A DNA stretch of 60,411 nt. It comes from Beijerinckia sp. L45. Lineage in GTDB: Bacteria; Pseudomonadota; Alphaproteobacteria; Rhizobiales; Beijerinckiaceae. Shown here piece by piece: positions 37,772-46,321 of this stretch (its first letter is position 1; every line of letters begins with the position of its first letter). The DNA lies in assembly GCF_009765775.1 (NCBI RefSeq), contig NZ_LMUU01000096.1:14446-74856 (forward strand), in the 5' to 3' direction. A program made the translations under genes and the position numbers. The notes below the pieces were generated by a model. It did no database searches and had not been told where the DNA came from. It saw only the letters and a program-made list of their open reading frames with translations.

Positions 37772-39348
37772 GCCTGGTCTCCCTTCGCGCGGCTCGGCCT
37801 CTTGCGGGACGCGCTGGTCGTGAGCCTCAGGATGAGGAGGCCAACATCAATGACGCGGCCGTCCTTGACGGTGTGGAATTCGGCGCCGCTCTTCTTGATC
37901 GACATGCGGATTTCGAGGAGATCGATTACGCTGCGCGAAACCCTGTTCTCATCGAACGCCACCAAGGCGTTGGTGGTCCGGTCCGCTAGACGCTGGAGCG
38001 CCTGTGCGAGACCGGGACGACCGTACCGCGAGGCGCCGCTGCAACCCTCGTCGATATAGATGTTCTTGATGGTACCCCCGACGCGCGCCGCGTAGGCCTT
38101 GATCTCCATGAGCTGATAGGCAAGTTGTTCCTGGTTAAACGTCGCGCTCCGCAGATACGCCACGATGTCGCAGCGAACCTCCGTCCCGGCCGGCACCTCC
38201 CTGCTTCCCTCCTCGTCGTGCGACTGGTCCTCCGTCGGATGTCGGATGTATTTCGTCGCGACAGATGCGACCTCTGCGACGTTCGCTTTATGCAGCCTGG
38301 CCCAGGGGGACGCCGAACCGGCGTTTGCAGTCACGGCGCTGCCTGGACCCTCATGCCTTTTGCACGCCTTCGGCGCATCATTGCAGTTCAAGCCGGTAGC
38401 CTCGGCACCGACGCACAAGACGTTTCGAGAGGTAAGCAGGTAGGCGGCGCGGGGCCGCTTTCCGCCGGTCACGCCCGGCCCTCCCGTCACTTCCCGGCTC
38501 GCCTTCGTACGACGGAGATGCTTGACGTGTAGCCAAAGATCGCGCGGTACGATCGCGAGCGTTTCGTTGTAGCCGGCGATCACCGTGTTTTCCGGGCGGT
38601 GCCGCGAGCCCGTGCGCTCGCGCTTCCGCGTCACCGTGTCGCGAATGGTTTTGGTCGCGCCGTAGACGATGATGCCGATGTAGAGCGGATTGTCGTACAA
38701 TGCCGCCACCATCGCTTCCGACCAGGAGTGGCGGCACTGCCCGCGCTCCATCGTACCGGCAGCGATGCGCGCGCTTTCACCCGGCGTGGGAATGCCGCGC
38801 GCGCTGAAGTCGCGCGCGATCTCGGCCGTGCGCGTTCCTTGAGCGCGGCGACGGAACGCCTCGCGGACGATCATCGCGTTGAGGGGATCCGGCACGTGCC
38901 GGCCCGGCTGGAAACCACGCGCATAGCCGAAGCATGGCGGCCGCGGGACGCTTCCCATGAGTACCGCCTGGCGGCGACCCATCTCCATGCGTTGCATGAT
39001 GTGCGAGTCTGCGCTCGCCATGCGGTAGGACCGCCGAAACTCGGCATCCTTCGCGTCGTCGTTTCCGCTCGCGTCCATAGGGTCGAGGCCGTGAGGCGGA
39101 GCCGGCAAGACGAAGCTGCCGAGGACGGCTGACACGTCGCACCCGGTCAACGCGACCTGCGGATCCGGAGACAGCCAGGAGTAGACCGCGCGGCCTTCTT
39201 TAGAAGATCCGCCGTCGGCCGCCGTCGCTGTGTCGATCCCGATCGCGGGCTCTACGATACGTGAAGGTTCGTCCGGCAAGCGTTGGTTGCCGCCGGCCGA
39301 CGTCGGTTCAGTCGCGCCGATGCGGCGCGTTCTAATGTTTATGGTCAT
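37768..39348 (-). CDS. serine recombinase homologue with permuted domains and Ser-to-Ala active site
   Basis: A 526-aa protein from the ATG at 39348; a GTG at 39375 is an alternative start. A Recombinase-type domain comes first (about 108-281: EMGRRQAVLMGSVPRPPCFG, then ARDFSARGIPTPGES and YDNPLYIGIIVYGATKT). An incomplete Cys cluster follows. The resolvase domain comes last (about 393-504: DIVAYLRSATFNQEQLAYQL, YIDEGCSGASRYGRPGL, FDENRVSRSVIDLLE). This is the reverse of the usual order. Against YLRNSTDDQ of the neighbour, the catalytic serine position is Ala402. So it should be inactive in strand exchange and may act as a partner or regulator. Confidence 0.75.
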   Translation of the reverse strand: MTINIRTRRIGATEPTSAGGNQRLPDEPSRIVEPAIGIDTATAADGGSSKEGRAVYSWLSPDPQVALTGCDVSAVLGSFVLPAPPHGLDPMDASGNDDAKDAEFRRSYRMASADSHIMQRMEMGRRQAVLMGSVPRPPCFGYARGFQPGRHVPDPLNAMIVREAFRRRAQGTRTAEIARDFSARGIPTPGESARIAAGTMERGQCRHSWSEAMVAALYDNPLYIGIIVYGATKTIRDTVTRKRERTGSRHRPENTVIAGYNETLAIVPRDLWLHVKHLRRTKASREVTGGPGVTGGKRPRAAYLLTSRNVLCVGAEATGLNCNDAPKACKRHEGPGSAVTANAGSASPWARLHKANVAEVASVATKYIRHPTEDQSHDEEGSREVPAGTEVRCDIVAYLRSATFNQEQLAYQLMEIKAYAARVGGTIKNIYIDEGCSGASRYGRPGLAQALQRLADRTTNALVAFDENRVSRSVIDLLEIRMSIKKSGAEFHTVKDGRVIDVGLLILRLTTSASRKRPSRAKGDQA

Positions 39349-39398
39349 TGTCTGTGGTCCCTCGGCCAGTCCCACCGCCGGTATGGCGGGCCGACCTA

Positions 39399-39418
39399 CG
39401 GACGCGCGTTCGCGTCCG
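39399..39418. repeat. GC hairpin before the recombinase operon
   Basis: CGGACGCG and CGCGTCCG pair perfectly around CGTT, 51 bases upstream of the permuted recombinase start and downstream of the 55-aa gene. No T tract follows on either strand, so it is more likely a leader structure or protein-binding site than a terminator. Confidence 0.45.
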
Positions 39419-39507
39419 CCTGGCGGGTCGAAGGGACTTTAGGGTGCCTGAGGGGCTGATGCAGACTACGCTCGCCATCCAGGCCCCGTCTAGTCCCGAT
39501 TTCGTGT

Positions 39508-39675
39508 TCAGTTAATCCGTCCCTTTCGCGCCCTCTGGGATGGCGTCGAAGCCTTTTCCGGCGACGGGCGATTCTCGATTGTCGACGTGGACGCCGCGGC
39601 GCGGCGCAGATCCTCTTGGACCGCCCAAGCGGCTAGTGCCGCTACAAACTTCTCGACGGGATCGTTCCTGTCCAT
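39508..39675 (-). CDS. small hypothetical protein upstream of recombinase genes
   Basis: A 55-aa protein: MDRNDPVEKFVAALAAWAVQ begins a plausible helix, followed by a charged, Ser/Pro-rich tail. The ATG has AGGAGG six bases upstream, one of the best ribosome sites in the region. It lies on the same strand as, and 160 bases before, the recombinase trio. In-frame upstream codons extend to an ATG near 39783 through the GATATT-AAT-AATATC palindrome, but that part reads as regulatory DNA. A small excisionase-like partner is possible; no family is recognised. Confidence 0.5.
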   Translation of the reverse strand: MDRNDPVEKFVAALAAWAVQEDLRRAAASTSTIENRPSPEKASTPSQRARKGRIN

Positions 39676-39756
39676 TGCTGGCCTCCTGTTCGATGCGGTG
39701 CCGTTGAAGGCCGTCAAGAGCGTCGCCGCATGCGACCGAGATGAAGAGATTGGACC

Positions 39757-39771
39757 GATATTAATAATATC
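39757..39771. promoter_or_regulatory. palindrome GATATT-AAT-AATATC
   Basis: Same six-base arms as at 21490-21504, here about 80 bases upstream of the 55-aa gene start. Read toward each gene, both copies are TTGATATTWTTAATATC followed by a TCC.AT.TC tail. Confidence 0.5.
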
Positions 39772-39783
39772 AATAAGCGCCAT

Positions 39784-40281
39784 CGATTTTTCATCGACCG
39801 AAGCGCGCTTCAGACGGCGCCTCCTGTCTCCGCGCGTTTGACCGTAGTTTTCCAGCAACCTATCTCGATGTTGCGCAACGAAAGGTGTGAGGCGCGTCGG
39901 CATCGCCGATCGCATCGATGCCGAAGGCCTTCCCGAAGAACCATTGGAAGATACTCGACGCCGCTGACACCGTCGGCTTCGGCTCGCTGGCCTCAATGAG
40001 CGGCCCGATCCGGCGATTCCAAAGAATGCTGGCCGGTGCGGAGAGCGGGGCCTCGACGCCCCGCTCGTCCCGCCGCTCCATCGAACGGTACGAGAAGCCA
40101 TCCCGAAGGGAGCCAATGATTGGCGTCCGCCACCCGACAATCGTCCGGAGGTCGGTAGCGGAAGGTAGCGCGCTCGGCAGGTTCGGCGTGCCCGCTGGAT
40201 GCTCCTGTCCGCAAAGTCTGAGATCAGCGGCCCGCCGACCCTGTTGGACGTAGCGGCGCTCGAAGCCGGTATCTCCGGGCG
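39784..40281. other. about 500 bp without a supported gene
   Basis: Between the palindrome and the PLD-family gene. One minus-strand frame (downstream of the PLD stop, different frame) has locally protein-like text (GWRTPIIGSLRDGFSYRS, ASSIFQWFFGKAFGIDA) without a start. It may be the remnant of a lost gene. Confidence 0.35.
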
Positions 40282-41595
40282 CTAGGCCGCCGTGCTTCCC
40301 GGATGGCCGGATCCTTGCCGCAGAATCCGCGACAACGCCTCCCGCTCGTCGTCCCCCAGGGCGAGGGCGCGGAGGTCCGCCTTTGTGATCGCGCTCCTTG
40401 CCAGCTTCACCGTCACGCTCTCCCTGCGCGCCATCTCCATGCTGTCCGAGAGCGAGCGGAAGACCTCCTCGACGTCTGACTTCGCCTCGTACGCGTACGG
40501 AAGCTCGAAATCCTGGTAGTCGAGGAAGATGCGCTCGAGGCGAGCCTCGTCGTCCCGCAGCGTCGCGGTCCGTTCCCGCCAGCGTCCGAGACGGTCCTCG
40601 TCGGCCTCGACGAATCCGCGTGCGACCAGCGCCCCCTCGCGGACGGCCTCGTCGGCGACGATGCGATCGAGGGACTCCGACGTCGTCTGTCGGCGGAACG
40701 AGGCGCGGAACGCTTGGAAGGCCGCGTTCCCCGAGACGGACGCCGACACGACGCTCCAGACGCAGTGCGGGCACCAGCGCCCCAGCAGCGTGTCGACGGT
40801 GTAGTCGCGCGAGAAGCTTCTCGGAAGGACCTTGCGGGCCTTGAACGCCAGCGGTTGGCGCGATAGCGAACCAACGCCCAGTTCGAAGCCCTGGTCCTTG
40901 ATCAGGTCGGCGACGGTGACGGCGTCGCGCCGCCCGCGCTCCGTCATCGGGTAGCGCAGCGCGAGTTGGGCGGCGAGGGGCGTGGCCCACCGGTGCAGGA
41001 ACGTGCCCGAGGCGAGGAGCCCGTACTTGAACCCGTAGTCCTCCGCCTTCCTGACCGGTCGTCCGATGTCGACGCTGTACCTGTTTTCGAGGTCCTCCCA
41101 GATCGTCAGAAAGCTTTTCAGATCCCTGCGCCTGTCGGTCGTCAGCGAGAGCTCGAAGTTCGGCGTCCTCTGCCCGAGGCCGCGGGCGGTCGCGTTTCCC
41201 GAGGTGACCCAGATCCGGCCGTCGTGCACGGCGCCGCCCTTGTGCTGGACGACCGCGAAGGCCTTCGCATGCATGAGCGCGCCTGCCTTGACCGCGTTCC
41301 AGGTGAAGGACGCGCCCAGTTCATGGCAGCGCCCCTCGATCGAGGACAGGCCCGCGATCGCTTGGTCGGGCGTCCGCTGCCGATAGATCTCGGAATAGTC
41401 GAAGATGAGGCGCACGTCGGTGAGCCTCACCTCCTGGGCGATTGCGGCGACAAGGCCACGGACCGCGTCGAAGTCGATGAAGCATGTCAGGATGCGCAGT
41501 TCGTGCCTGTGCTGCCGGCGCTTCTCGAACGAGCCCATGCCGAGCTTCATCTGGGCCTGCAGCCCGTCGTGGTCGTCGTGGAGGCTGAGCGTCAA
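40282..41595 (-). CDS. phospholipase D-like (HKD) family protein
   Basis: A 437-aa soluble protein. A single HKD-type half-site is visible: LMHAKAFAVVQ (His109, Lys111), then GRIWVTSGNATARGL and NFELSL. This is the arrangement found in PLD-family nucleases such as helicase- or restriction-linked PLD domains. The C-terminal 250 residues are helical and charged and match nothing I know. One half-site implies the enzyme works as a dimer. It is divergent from the CBS-HEPN gene across 200 bases, which suggests a two-gene module. Confidence 0.7.
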   Translation of the reverse strand: MTLSLHDDHDGLQAQMKLGMGSFEKRRQHRHELRILTCFIDFDAVRGLVAAIAQEVRLTDVRLIFDYSEIYRQRTPDQAIAGLSSIEGRCHELGASFTWNAVKAGALMHAKAFAVVQHKGGAVHDGRIWVTSGNATARGLGQRTPNFELSLTTDRRRDLKSFLTIWEDLENRYSVDIGRPVRKAEDYGFKYGLLASGTFLHRWATPLAAQLALRYPMTERGRRDAVTVADLIKDQGFELGVGSLSRQPLAFKARKVLPRSFSRDYTVDTLLGRWCPHCVWSVVSASVSGNAAFQAFRASFRRQTTSESLDRIVADEAVREGALVARGFVEADEDRLGRWRERTATLRDDEARLERIFLDYQDFELPYAYEAKSDVEEVFRSLSDSMEMARRESVTVKLARSAITKADLRALALGDDEREALSRILRQGSGHPGSTAA

Positions 41596-41795
41596 GCGGA
41601 CTCCGGGTCAGTCGCCGACGTGCGGCACTGCGCGAACGTCTGGCCGACGCGATCGCCGGTTACCACCCTACGTCTGCGCGGAAGACCGGTCCATTCGTTG
41701 GATGGCGGGCCGCATGTGAAGCTGCCCTCCGGTGTTGCCGCCGCTCGACGGCGCCTGTAGCTGTCTGCGGCGATCGGATTCCCCGGAGACCCGCC

Positions 41796-42857
41796 TTGCC
41801 GTACCGTTACGAAGAGCTCGAGGCGATCCGGAGCGATCTCATCGAGGGCAGGGCGCCGCCGTCCCTGCCCATCCGGACGTTCATGCACTGGTTCGGCGCG
41901 CAACGGCGCACGGCGCAGAACGTCGAGACGATCGAAAGGGCGTTGGCCGACTACGGGATCCGCACCGTTCCGAACTACCTGAACATATGGGTCGATACGC
42001 CGATCACCTTCGAACTCGCGCCGGCGCCGGGCGCCGCCGACGGGGACCATGACGACAAGGCCCCGAGCGCGGACGCGACCGGTGCCGGCGATGCGCCGAC
42101 CGAGACGAAGTCGAGCGACGACCCCTCGTTCAGGATCAGCAAGATCGCCTCGGCCAACAGGCCGCCGGTGAGCGTCAAGCCGAACGCGAGCCTGCTCGAG
42201 GCCGTGACGATCATGATCGTGCGGAACTATTCGCAGTTGCCCGTCATGACGACGGATAGGGAGGTCAAGGGCGTCATCAGCTGGACGTCGATCGGTGTCC
42301 GGCTCGCGGCGGACGCACGCGGATCGGACGTCCAGGCCTACATGAACGAGGCCCACGAGATACCCGCGTCCGCGTCGATCTTCGCGGCCCTCAAGGTCAT
42401 CTTCGACCACGACTACGTGCTGGTCAGGGCGCCCGACAGGAAGATCGTCGGCATCGTCACCTCCAACGACATCGGGCAGCAGTTCGAGGAGAGCAGCACG
42501 CCGTTCCTCCTGCTCGGCGAGGTGGAGAACCATCTGCGCGCGTTGGTGAGGGGACGCCTCGATCTGCAGGACATCGAGAGAGCCTGCGCTTCGCAGTACC
42601 TCCCCGAGAAGTTCACCGGGGCGGTCGCCGAGTTGACCTTCGGCAATTTCGTCCGGATCCTCGACCACGAGGAGAACTGGACGAAGCTGGCCCTCAAGCT
42701 CGACAGGGCCGCGTTCTGCAAGGAACTCGCCGCCATCAACGCGATACGCAACGACGTGATGCACTTCGATCCCGACCCCATCTCGGAGGACGATCTCGCG
42801 AAGCTGCGCAACGTCGCCAGGATGTTCAGCACGCTGCGGGGCATAGGCGCCTTCTGA
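41796..42857 (+). CDS. CBS-pair protein with C-terminal HEPN RNase-like domain
   Basis: A 353-aa soluble protein. Residues 1-75 are an N-terminal helical region, followed by an Asp/Ala-rich linker (80-110). A tandem CBS pair is at about 112-230: ANRPPVSVKPNASLLEAVTI, NYSQLPVMTTDREVKGVISW, and IVGIVTSNDIG at 217-227. A helical C-terminus (235-345) contains AINAIRNDVMHFDPD, an R-N-x3-H motif (Arg318-His323) typical of HEPN ribonucleases. CBS pairs bind adenine nucleotides, so an RNase gated by a nucleotide signal is a fair model. It is divergent from the PLD-type gene. Confidence 0.8.
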   Translation: MPYRYEELEAIRSDLIEGRAPPSLPIRTFMHWFGAQRRTAQNVETIERALADYGIRTVPNYLNIWVDTPITFELAPAPGAADGDHDDKAPSADATGAGDAPTETKSSDDPSFRISKIASANRPPVSVKPNASLLEAVTIMIVRNYSQLPVMTTDREVKGVISWTSIGVRLAADARGSDVQAYMNEAHEIPASASIFAALKVIFDHDYVLVRAPDRKIVGIVTSNDIGQQFEESSTPFLLLGEVENHLRALVRGRLDLQDIERACASQYLPEKFTGAVAELTFGNFVRILDHEENWTKLALKLDRAAFCKELAAINAIRNDVMHFDPDPISEDDLAKLRNVARMFSTLRGIGAF

Positions 42858-43004
42858 GGGCGTCCTCGAGACCAGGGCCGCCTCGACCGGCCGGGCTTGC
42901 GGTCGCCGCGGCGGCCGTCGATAGGAATGATGTTTCCGCACCGATCATCCCTTCGGATCTCGGGCGCTCTGTAAGGCCTTCGCCCACGAATGCATGGCTG
43001 AAGC

Positions 43005-44033
43005 TCAGTGCGGCGGCAGGAATCCTGGGGTCGGATTGAAGGGTGCTCCGCCGAGCGGCGCCGAAACCATAGCGCCCTCGCCCGTCAAGACCTTCCGCCT
43101 TCCGAGACTGAATTCCTCGGCGGTCTTACATTGCATGGCGCTGATGTTGTTTTTACAGGCCTCGTCTTTCGCAGTCAGACTGTTCACGTAATCGGATACG
43201 TTTACCGTTGTTTGCGCGCAAATCCGCCATTGGCTCGCGCCCGCAAGGGTCGCCTGACTGTATTTGGCATCGCAGTCCTTTCGGATGTCGTCTGCATAGA
43301 GCACGCATTCGTCCGACATCCCATCCAGGCACTTCTCGCGCCTCGTCCTGTTGTCCGGTGGCGTTGGACTGAGGTCTGACGCGCCTGGAGACTTGAGCGT
43401 CAGGGAGTCGTTCTTCGCCTGGAAGGTTACCGTGATGGCCTTCTTCGCATCCCCATGGCATTGCTTTTGGAGCTTCAGGCTCCCGACATGCGTCCCGTCC
43501 GGCCAGATGGTTTGGCAATTCACCCCGTCGATGTCGGTATTGACGAGTTCGGTCGAGTCGATGCTGTTCAATCCGATCCACTGGAGGTGGAAGATGACGA
43601 TGTCGCCATTTCTTTCGATCGAGCCGACCAATCCTCCGCTTCCGATGCATTTGGTCCATGCGGCGACGGAGTCGGCGTCCACCACGTCTTTCGCGACCTG
43701 GTCGAACTGGTCATTGGAGAGTTGCGACTCTCCGGAGGAGCATATTTGGCTCTGGGCCGTCTTGAGGTTCTGCTTCCCCTTATCGAAGGTTCCCGAGCCG
43801 TAACCGAGGACGCTCAGGCCGGCTCCGATGGACGATGAGCTTCCATCCGACGACGATGTGCCGTTGCACATCGCAGTCTTGAGATCGGATTTGATGTTGC
43901 CTGTCTGGAGGGACTGATACCGATTGTGGGCGGCGTAGATTAGGATGTCCCGACACTGGTCGGCGGACCCCGCCGCCGAGGCGTTCGCACCCGATAGCCC
44001 CAGCAATGCCATGGCCAAGGCTATCGCTCGCAT
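43005..44033 (-). CDS. secreted cysteine-rich hypothetical protein
   Basis: A 342-aa protein. A clean signal peptide (MRAIALAMALLGLSGANASA) covers residues 1-20. The mature part has a Ser/Gly-rich stretch near residue 60-75 and about a dozen cysteines, which would form disulfides in the periplasm. Repeated patterns such as YADDIRKDCDAKYSQ and LTAKDEACKNNISAMQC suggest helical hairpins. No family is recognised. It is a single gene; base composition is slightly less GC-rich than its neighbours, compatible with transfer. Confidence 0.65.
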   Translation of the reverse strand: MRAIALAMALLGLSGANASAAGSADQCRDILIYAAHNRYQSLQTGNIKSDLKTAMCNGTSSSDGSSSSIGAGLSVLGYGSGTFDKGKQNLKTAQSQICSSGESQLSNDQFDQVAKDVVDADSVAAWTKCIGSGGLVGSIERNGDIVIFHLQWIGLNSIDSTELVNTDIDGVNCQTIWPDGTHVGSLKLQKQCHGDAKKAITVTFQAKNDSLTLKSPGASDLSPTPPDNRTRREKCLDGMSDECVLYADDIRKDCDAKYSQATLAGASQWRICAQTTVNVSDYVNSLTAKDEACKNNISAMQCKTAEEFSLGRRKVLTGEGAMVSAPLGGAPFNPTPGFLPPH

Positions 44034-44137
44034 ACCAGACCCCTGTTATGAACTGAATATTCGACGTTGCTTCAGCGCGATCTGACGCAACTTAATGCCA
44101 AGCTTCGCGGCTCACAACCTTGCCGTATAGCCCTCGT

Positions 44138-44153
44138 TGCCCCGATCGGGGCA
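44138..44153. promoter_or_regulatory. 16-bp perfect palindrome before the DUF3800 gene
   Basis: TGCCCCGATCGGGGCA, 22 bases upstream of the ATG at 44176, is suited to an operator. Confidence 0.45.
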
Positions 44154-44175
44154 CGCCATCTGCTGGGAACCAAGC

Positions 44176-44922
44176 ATGTTAGGAGCGTTCTTCGACGACA
44201 GCGGGACGCATGACGGTGCGCCTGTGACCGCCATCGGCGGGTTGCTTGGCACGGACGAACAGTGGGACCTTTTCGACGCGAAGTGGAAGCATGTTCTTGC
44301 GAACCCGGTCGCGGGCAAGCCGCCTCTCACCCGGTTCCATCTCTCCCCCTGTCGGGCCGGCGAGGGCGAGTTCCGATTCTATAAGCCTGTCGAGCGCGAC
44401 TACGTCACCGGCAGGTTTCGGAACGTCATCCTCGACGTCGGCCTCGTGACGATCGCCGCCGCCGTCGACAGGAAGGCGTGGCACGACTTGATCGTCGGGG
44501 AAGTGGCTGAAGAGGTCGGCGGGCCTATCGAGCTTTGCTTCTACAAATGCATGGAGGCGATGATCGAGACGATCCGCCTCCGTAAGCCGGGGGAGCAGGT
44601 GGTCGTCGGTTTCGATCGGGGCACCAGACAGGACCTCGAGATCTGGACCAGGCTCTACATGACACGGCCACAGCCGTTCCCGGAAATAGCGTCGATGGGA
44701 TTCTCGGCCGTTTCCGAGGTTACGGCCCTTCAAGGCGCTGATCTGATCGTCACGGAGACCTACCAATACGCCAAGGAGTGTATCTCGAAGGGCGCCGACG
44801 CGGTGATGAATCCGATGTTCGACATGTTCAAGGACAGGGAACTCACCGCTGGACTGATGTTCTACAGGGAGCACGTCGAGGAGGTCGCTTCTCGGATCAG
44901 GACCACCATCGCTTCGCGTTGA
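44176..44922 (+). CDS. DUF3800 family protein
   Basis: A 248-aa soluble protein. The N-terminus MLGAFFDDSGTHDG has the Asp-Asp-Ser motif that defines DUF3800. AAAVDRKAWHDLI and GEQVVVGFDRG (third acidic site) follow, and LQGADLIVTETYQYAKE is near the C-terminus, as in other members. The family has an RNase H-like fold and is common in accessory and prophage DNA. Its function is not established. The ATG at 44176 is chosen because the conserved strand begins at once. A perfect 16-bp palindrome precedes it. Confidence 0.82.
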   Translation: MLGAFFDDSGTHDGAPVTAIGGLLGTDEQWDLFDAKWKHVLANPVAGKPPLTRFHLSPCRAGEGEFRFYKPVERDYVTGRFRNVILDVGLVTIAAAVDRKAWHDLIVGEVAEEVGGPIELCFYKCMEAMIETIRLRKPGEQVVVGFDRGTRQDLEIWTRLYMTRPQPFPEIASMGFSAVSEVTALQGADLIVTETYQYAKECISKGADAVMNPMFDMFKDRELTAGLMFYREHVEEVASRIRTTIASR

Positions 44923-45024
44923 CCCGACCAATCTCACTTGAGGGCCAGCGTCGGCTCTTTCGCGAACGGAACGAACAGATGGAGGTAGATGTGCGCCTGC
45001 TCGCGCGGCCCTCCAACTCCGGCG

Positions 45025-46014
45025 TCACCTCCTTATCCCATCGACGAGACGGTCCCAGTTGCCATGCGCGATCGCGTCCTTCTCCGCGTCCGATAGGTTC
45101 GCCTCCACGAGGTATCGGCGGGCGCCTCCATCGGGCGTGAAGCGATAGGGGTAGTCGGTGGAAAAAAGGATGCGCTCGATGCCGAGGACCTCGATCGCCC
45201 AACGCAGATAGCGTTCGCTCCAGATGCCGCCGGGCGTTATCGAGACGTGCCGATGGAAGTAGTGGGAGACCGGCCGTTCAAGCTTTGCAGGTTTGGTGAG
45301 TTCATCGATCCGGTCCAGGTAGAACAGGACCACTTCGCCCCAGTGGCCCGTCACGATCTGCAAATCGGGGAAGCGGTCGAACACGCCCGATAGCACGAGC
45401 CGCAACAGCTGGACGCCCGTTTCATAGTGCCAGCCCAGACCGAACGTCGAGAGGGCCCCGTCCAACGGTTCACCGAAGCCGCCGTAGATCGCCTCGCGTA
45501 CCGCCGGCGTCGGGGACTGCGGGTGCAGGTAGAGCGGTGCCCGGAGCGCGGCCGCCGCCTCGAATATCGCCCAGTTCGCAGGATGGTCGAGGTTGCGATC
45601 GCGCGTACGGCCGAACAGCATGGCTCCGTTCAGGTGAAGTCGGGTGACCGCACGTTCCAGTTCACGGGCGGCGGCATTCGGGTCGGGCGTGGCGAGCGTC
45701 GCAAGGCCCTGGAAACGGTCGGGCCGCCTTCGTATGGCTTCGGCCAGAAGGTCGTTGGATGCGGTCTGCAGCGCGGCGGCCTTACCGGATTCCAGGCTTT
45801 GCACGCCTGGCGCCGTTAGCGACAGGACCTGGACGTCGAGCCCGGTTTCGTCCATCGACGCCAAGCGCTCGGCTGCAAGGTCGATCAGGCGGCGCTCGAC
45901 GTCGCCGCGGTCTGATTGCTTGAGTGCGACGTCCTGCCACTTGGGGTCCAGTTCGCGCCAAGCCGCAAGGACGTCGCTGGTTACGAAATGTTCTTCGAGC
46001 CCGATGATCTTCAC
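45025..46014 (-). CDS. amidohydrolase-family decarboxylase (gamma-resorcylate decarboxylase-like)
   Basis: A 329-aa metal-dependent enzyme of the Amidohydro_2 family. GLEEHF (residues 5-10) is the E-x-H-type metal motif seen in gamma-resorcylate decarboxylase rather than the usual H-x-H. PLYLHPQSP supplies the next His, IVTGHWGE the catalytic His region, and ILFSTDYPYRFTPDGG the metal Asp. The GTG start at 46014 is selected because the conserved motif follows directly. The nearby ligAB operon fits a role in removing the carboxyl group of a hydroxybenzoate-type acid. Confidence 0.82.
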   Translation of the reverse strand: MKIIGLEEHFVTSDVLAAWRELDPKWQDVALKQSDRGDVERRLIDLAAERLASMDETGLDVQVLSLTAPGVQSLESGKAAALQTASNDLLAEAIRRRPDRFQGLATLATPDPNAAARELERAVTRLHLNGAMLFGRTRDRNLDHPANWAIFEAAAALRAPLYLHPQSPTPAVREAIYGGFGEPLDGALSTFGLGWHYETGVQLLRLVLSGVFDRFPDLQIVTGHWGEVVLFYLDRIDELTKPAKLERPVSHYFHRHVSITPGGIWSERYLRWAIEVLGIERILFSTDYPYRFTPDGGARRYLVEANLSDAEKDAIAHGNWDRLVDGIRR

Positions 46015-46321
46015 GGCCGAGCGCTCCTGATCGCTGTTGTCGACCGTCGTCAAGCGCTCGAGTTCGGGCGGGTTCCACGCTGCACCGGCGCGCGAATGCG
46101 GCTCCATCGATCGTTGCGGATGCCCGTCCGGCAAGCAAAGAGCGGCAAGCGATGGACACCCGGTCCTTGGAGATGCCGGTTGCGGTCGGCCTGAAGATTG
46201 TCGCCGACCGCGGTCGTCGATGTCATGACCGCGGTCGACGAGGGCGTGGCGATATGGACTTTCAGACCGCCTCCGCAAGCACCCGTTTTGAATTCGTGGC
46301 CTTGGCGCGGTAGGGCGTGCC
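46015..46321. other. spacer without a gene
   Basis: 307 bases between two genes on the same strand. No promoter, hairpin or frame that I can support. Confidence 0.4.

Noticed and set aside
39860-40990. Long minus-strand frame across the PLD gene and its downstream gap
   Set aside because: It overlaps the PLD-type gene in another frame and is Arg/Pro-rich there; only the last part looks protein-like.
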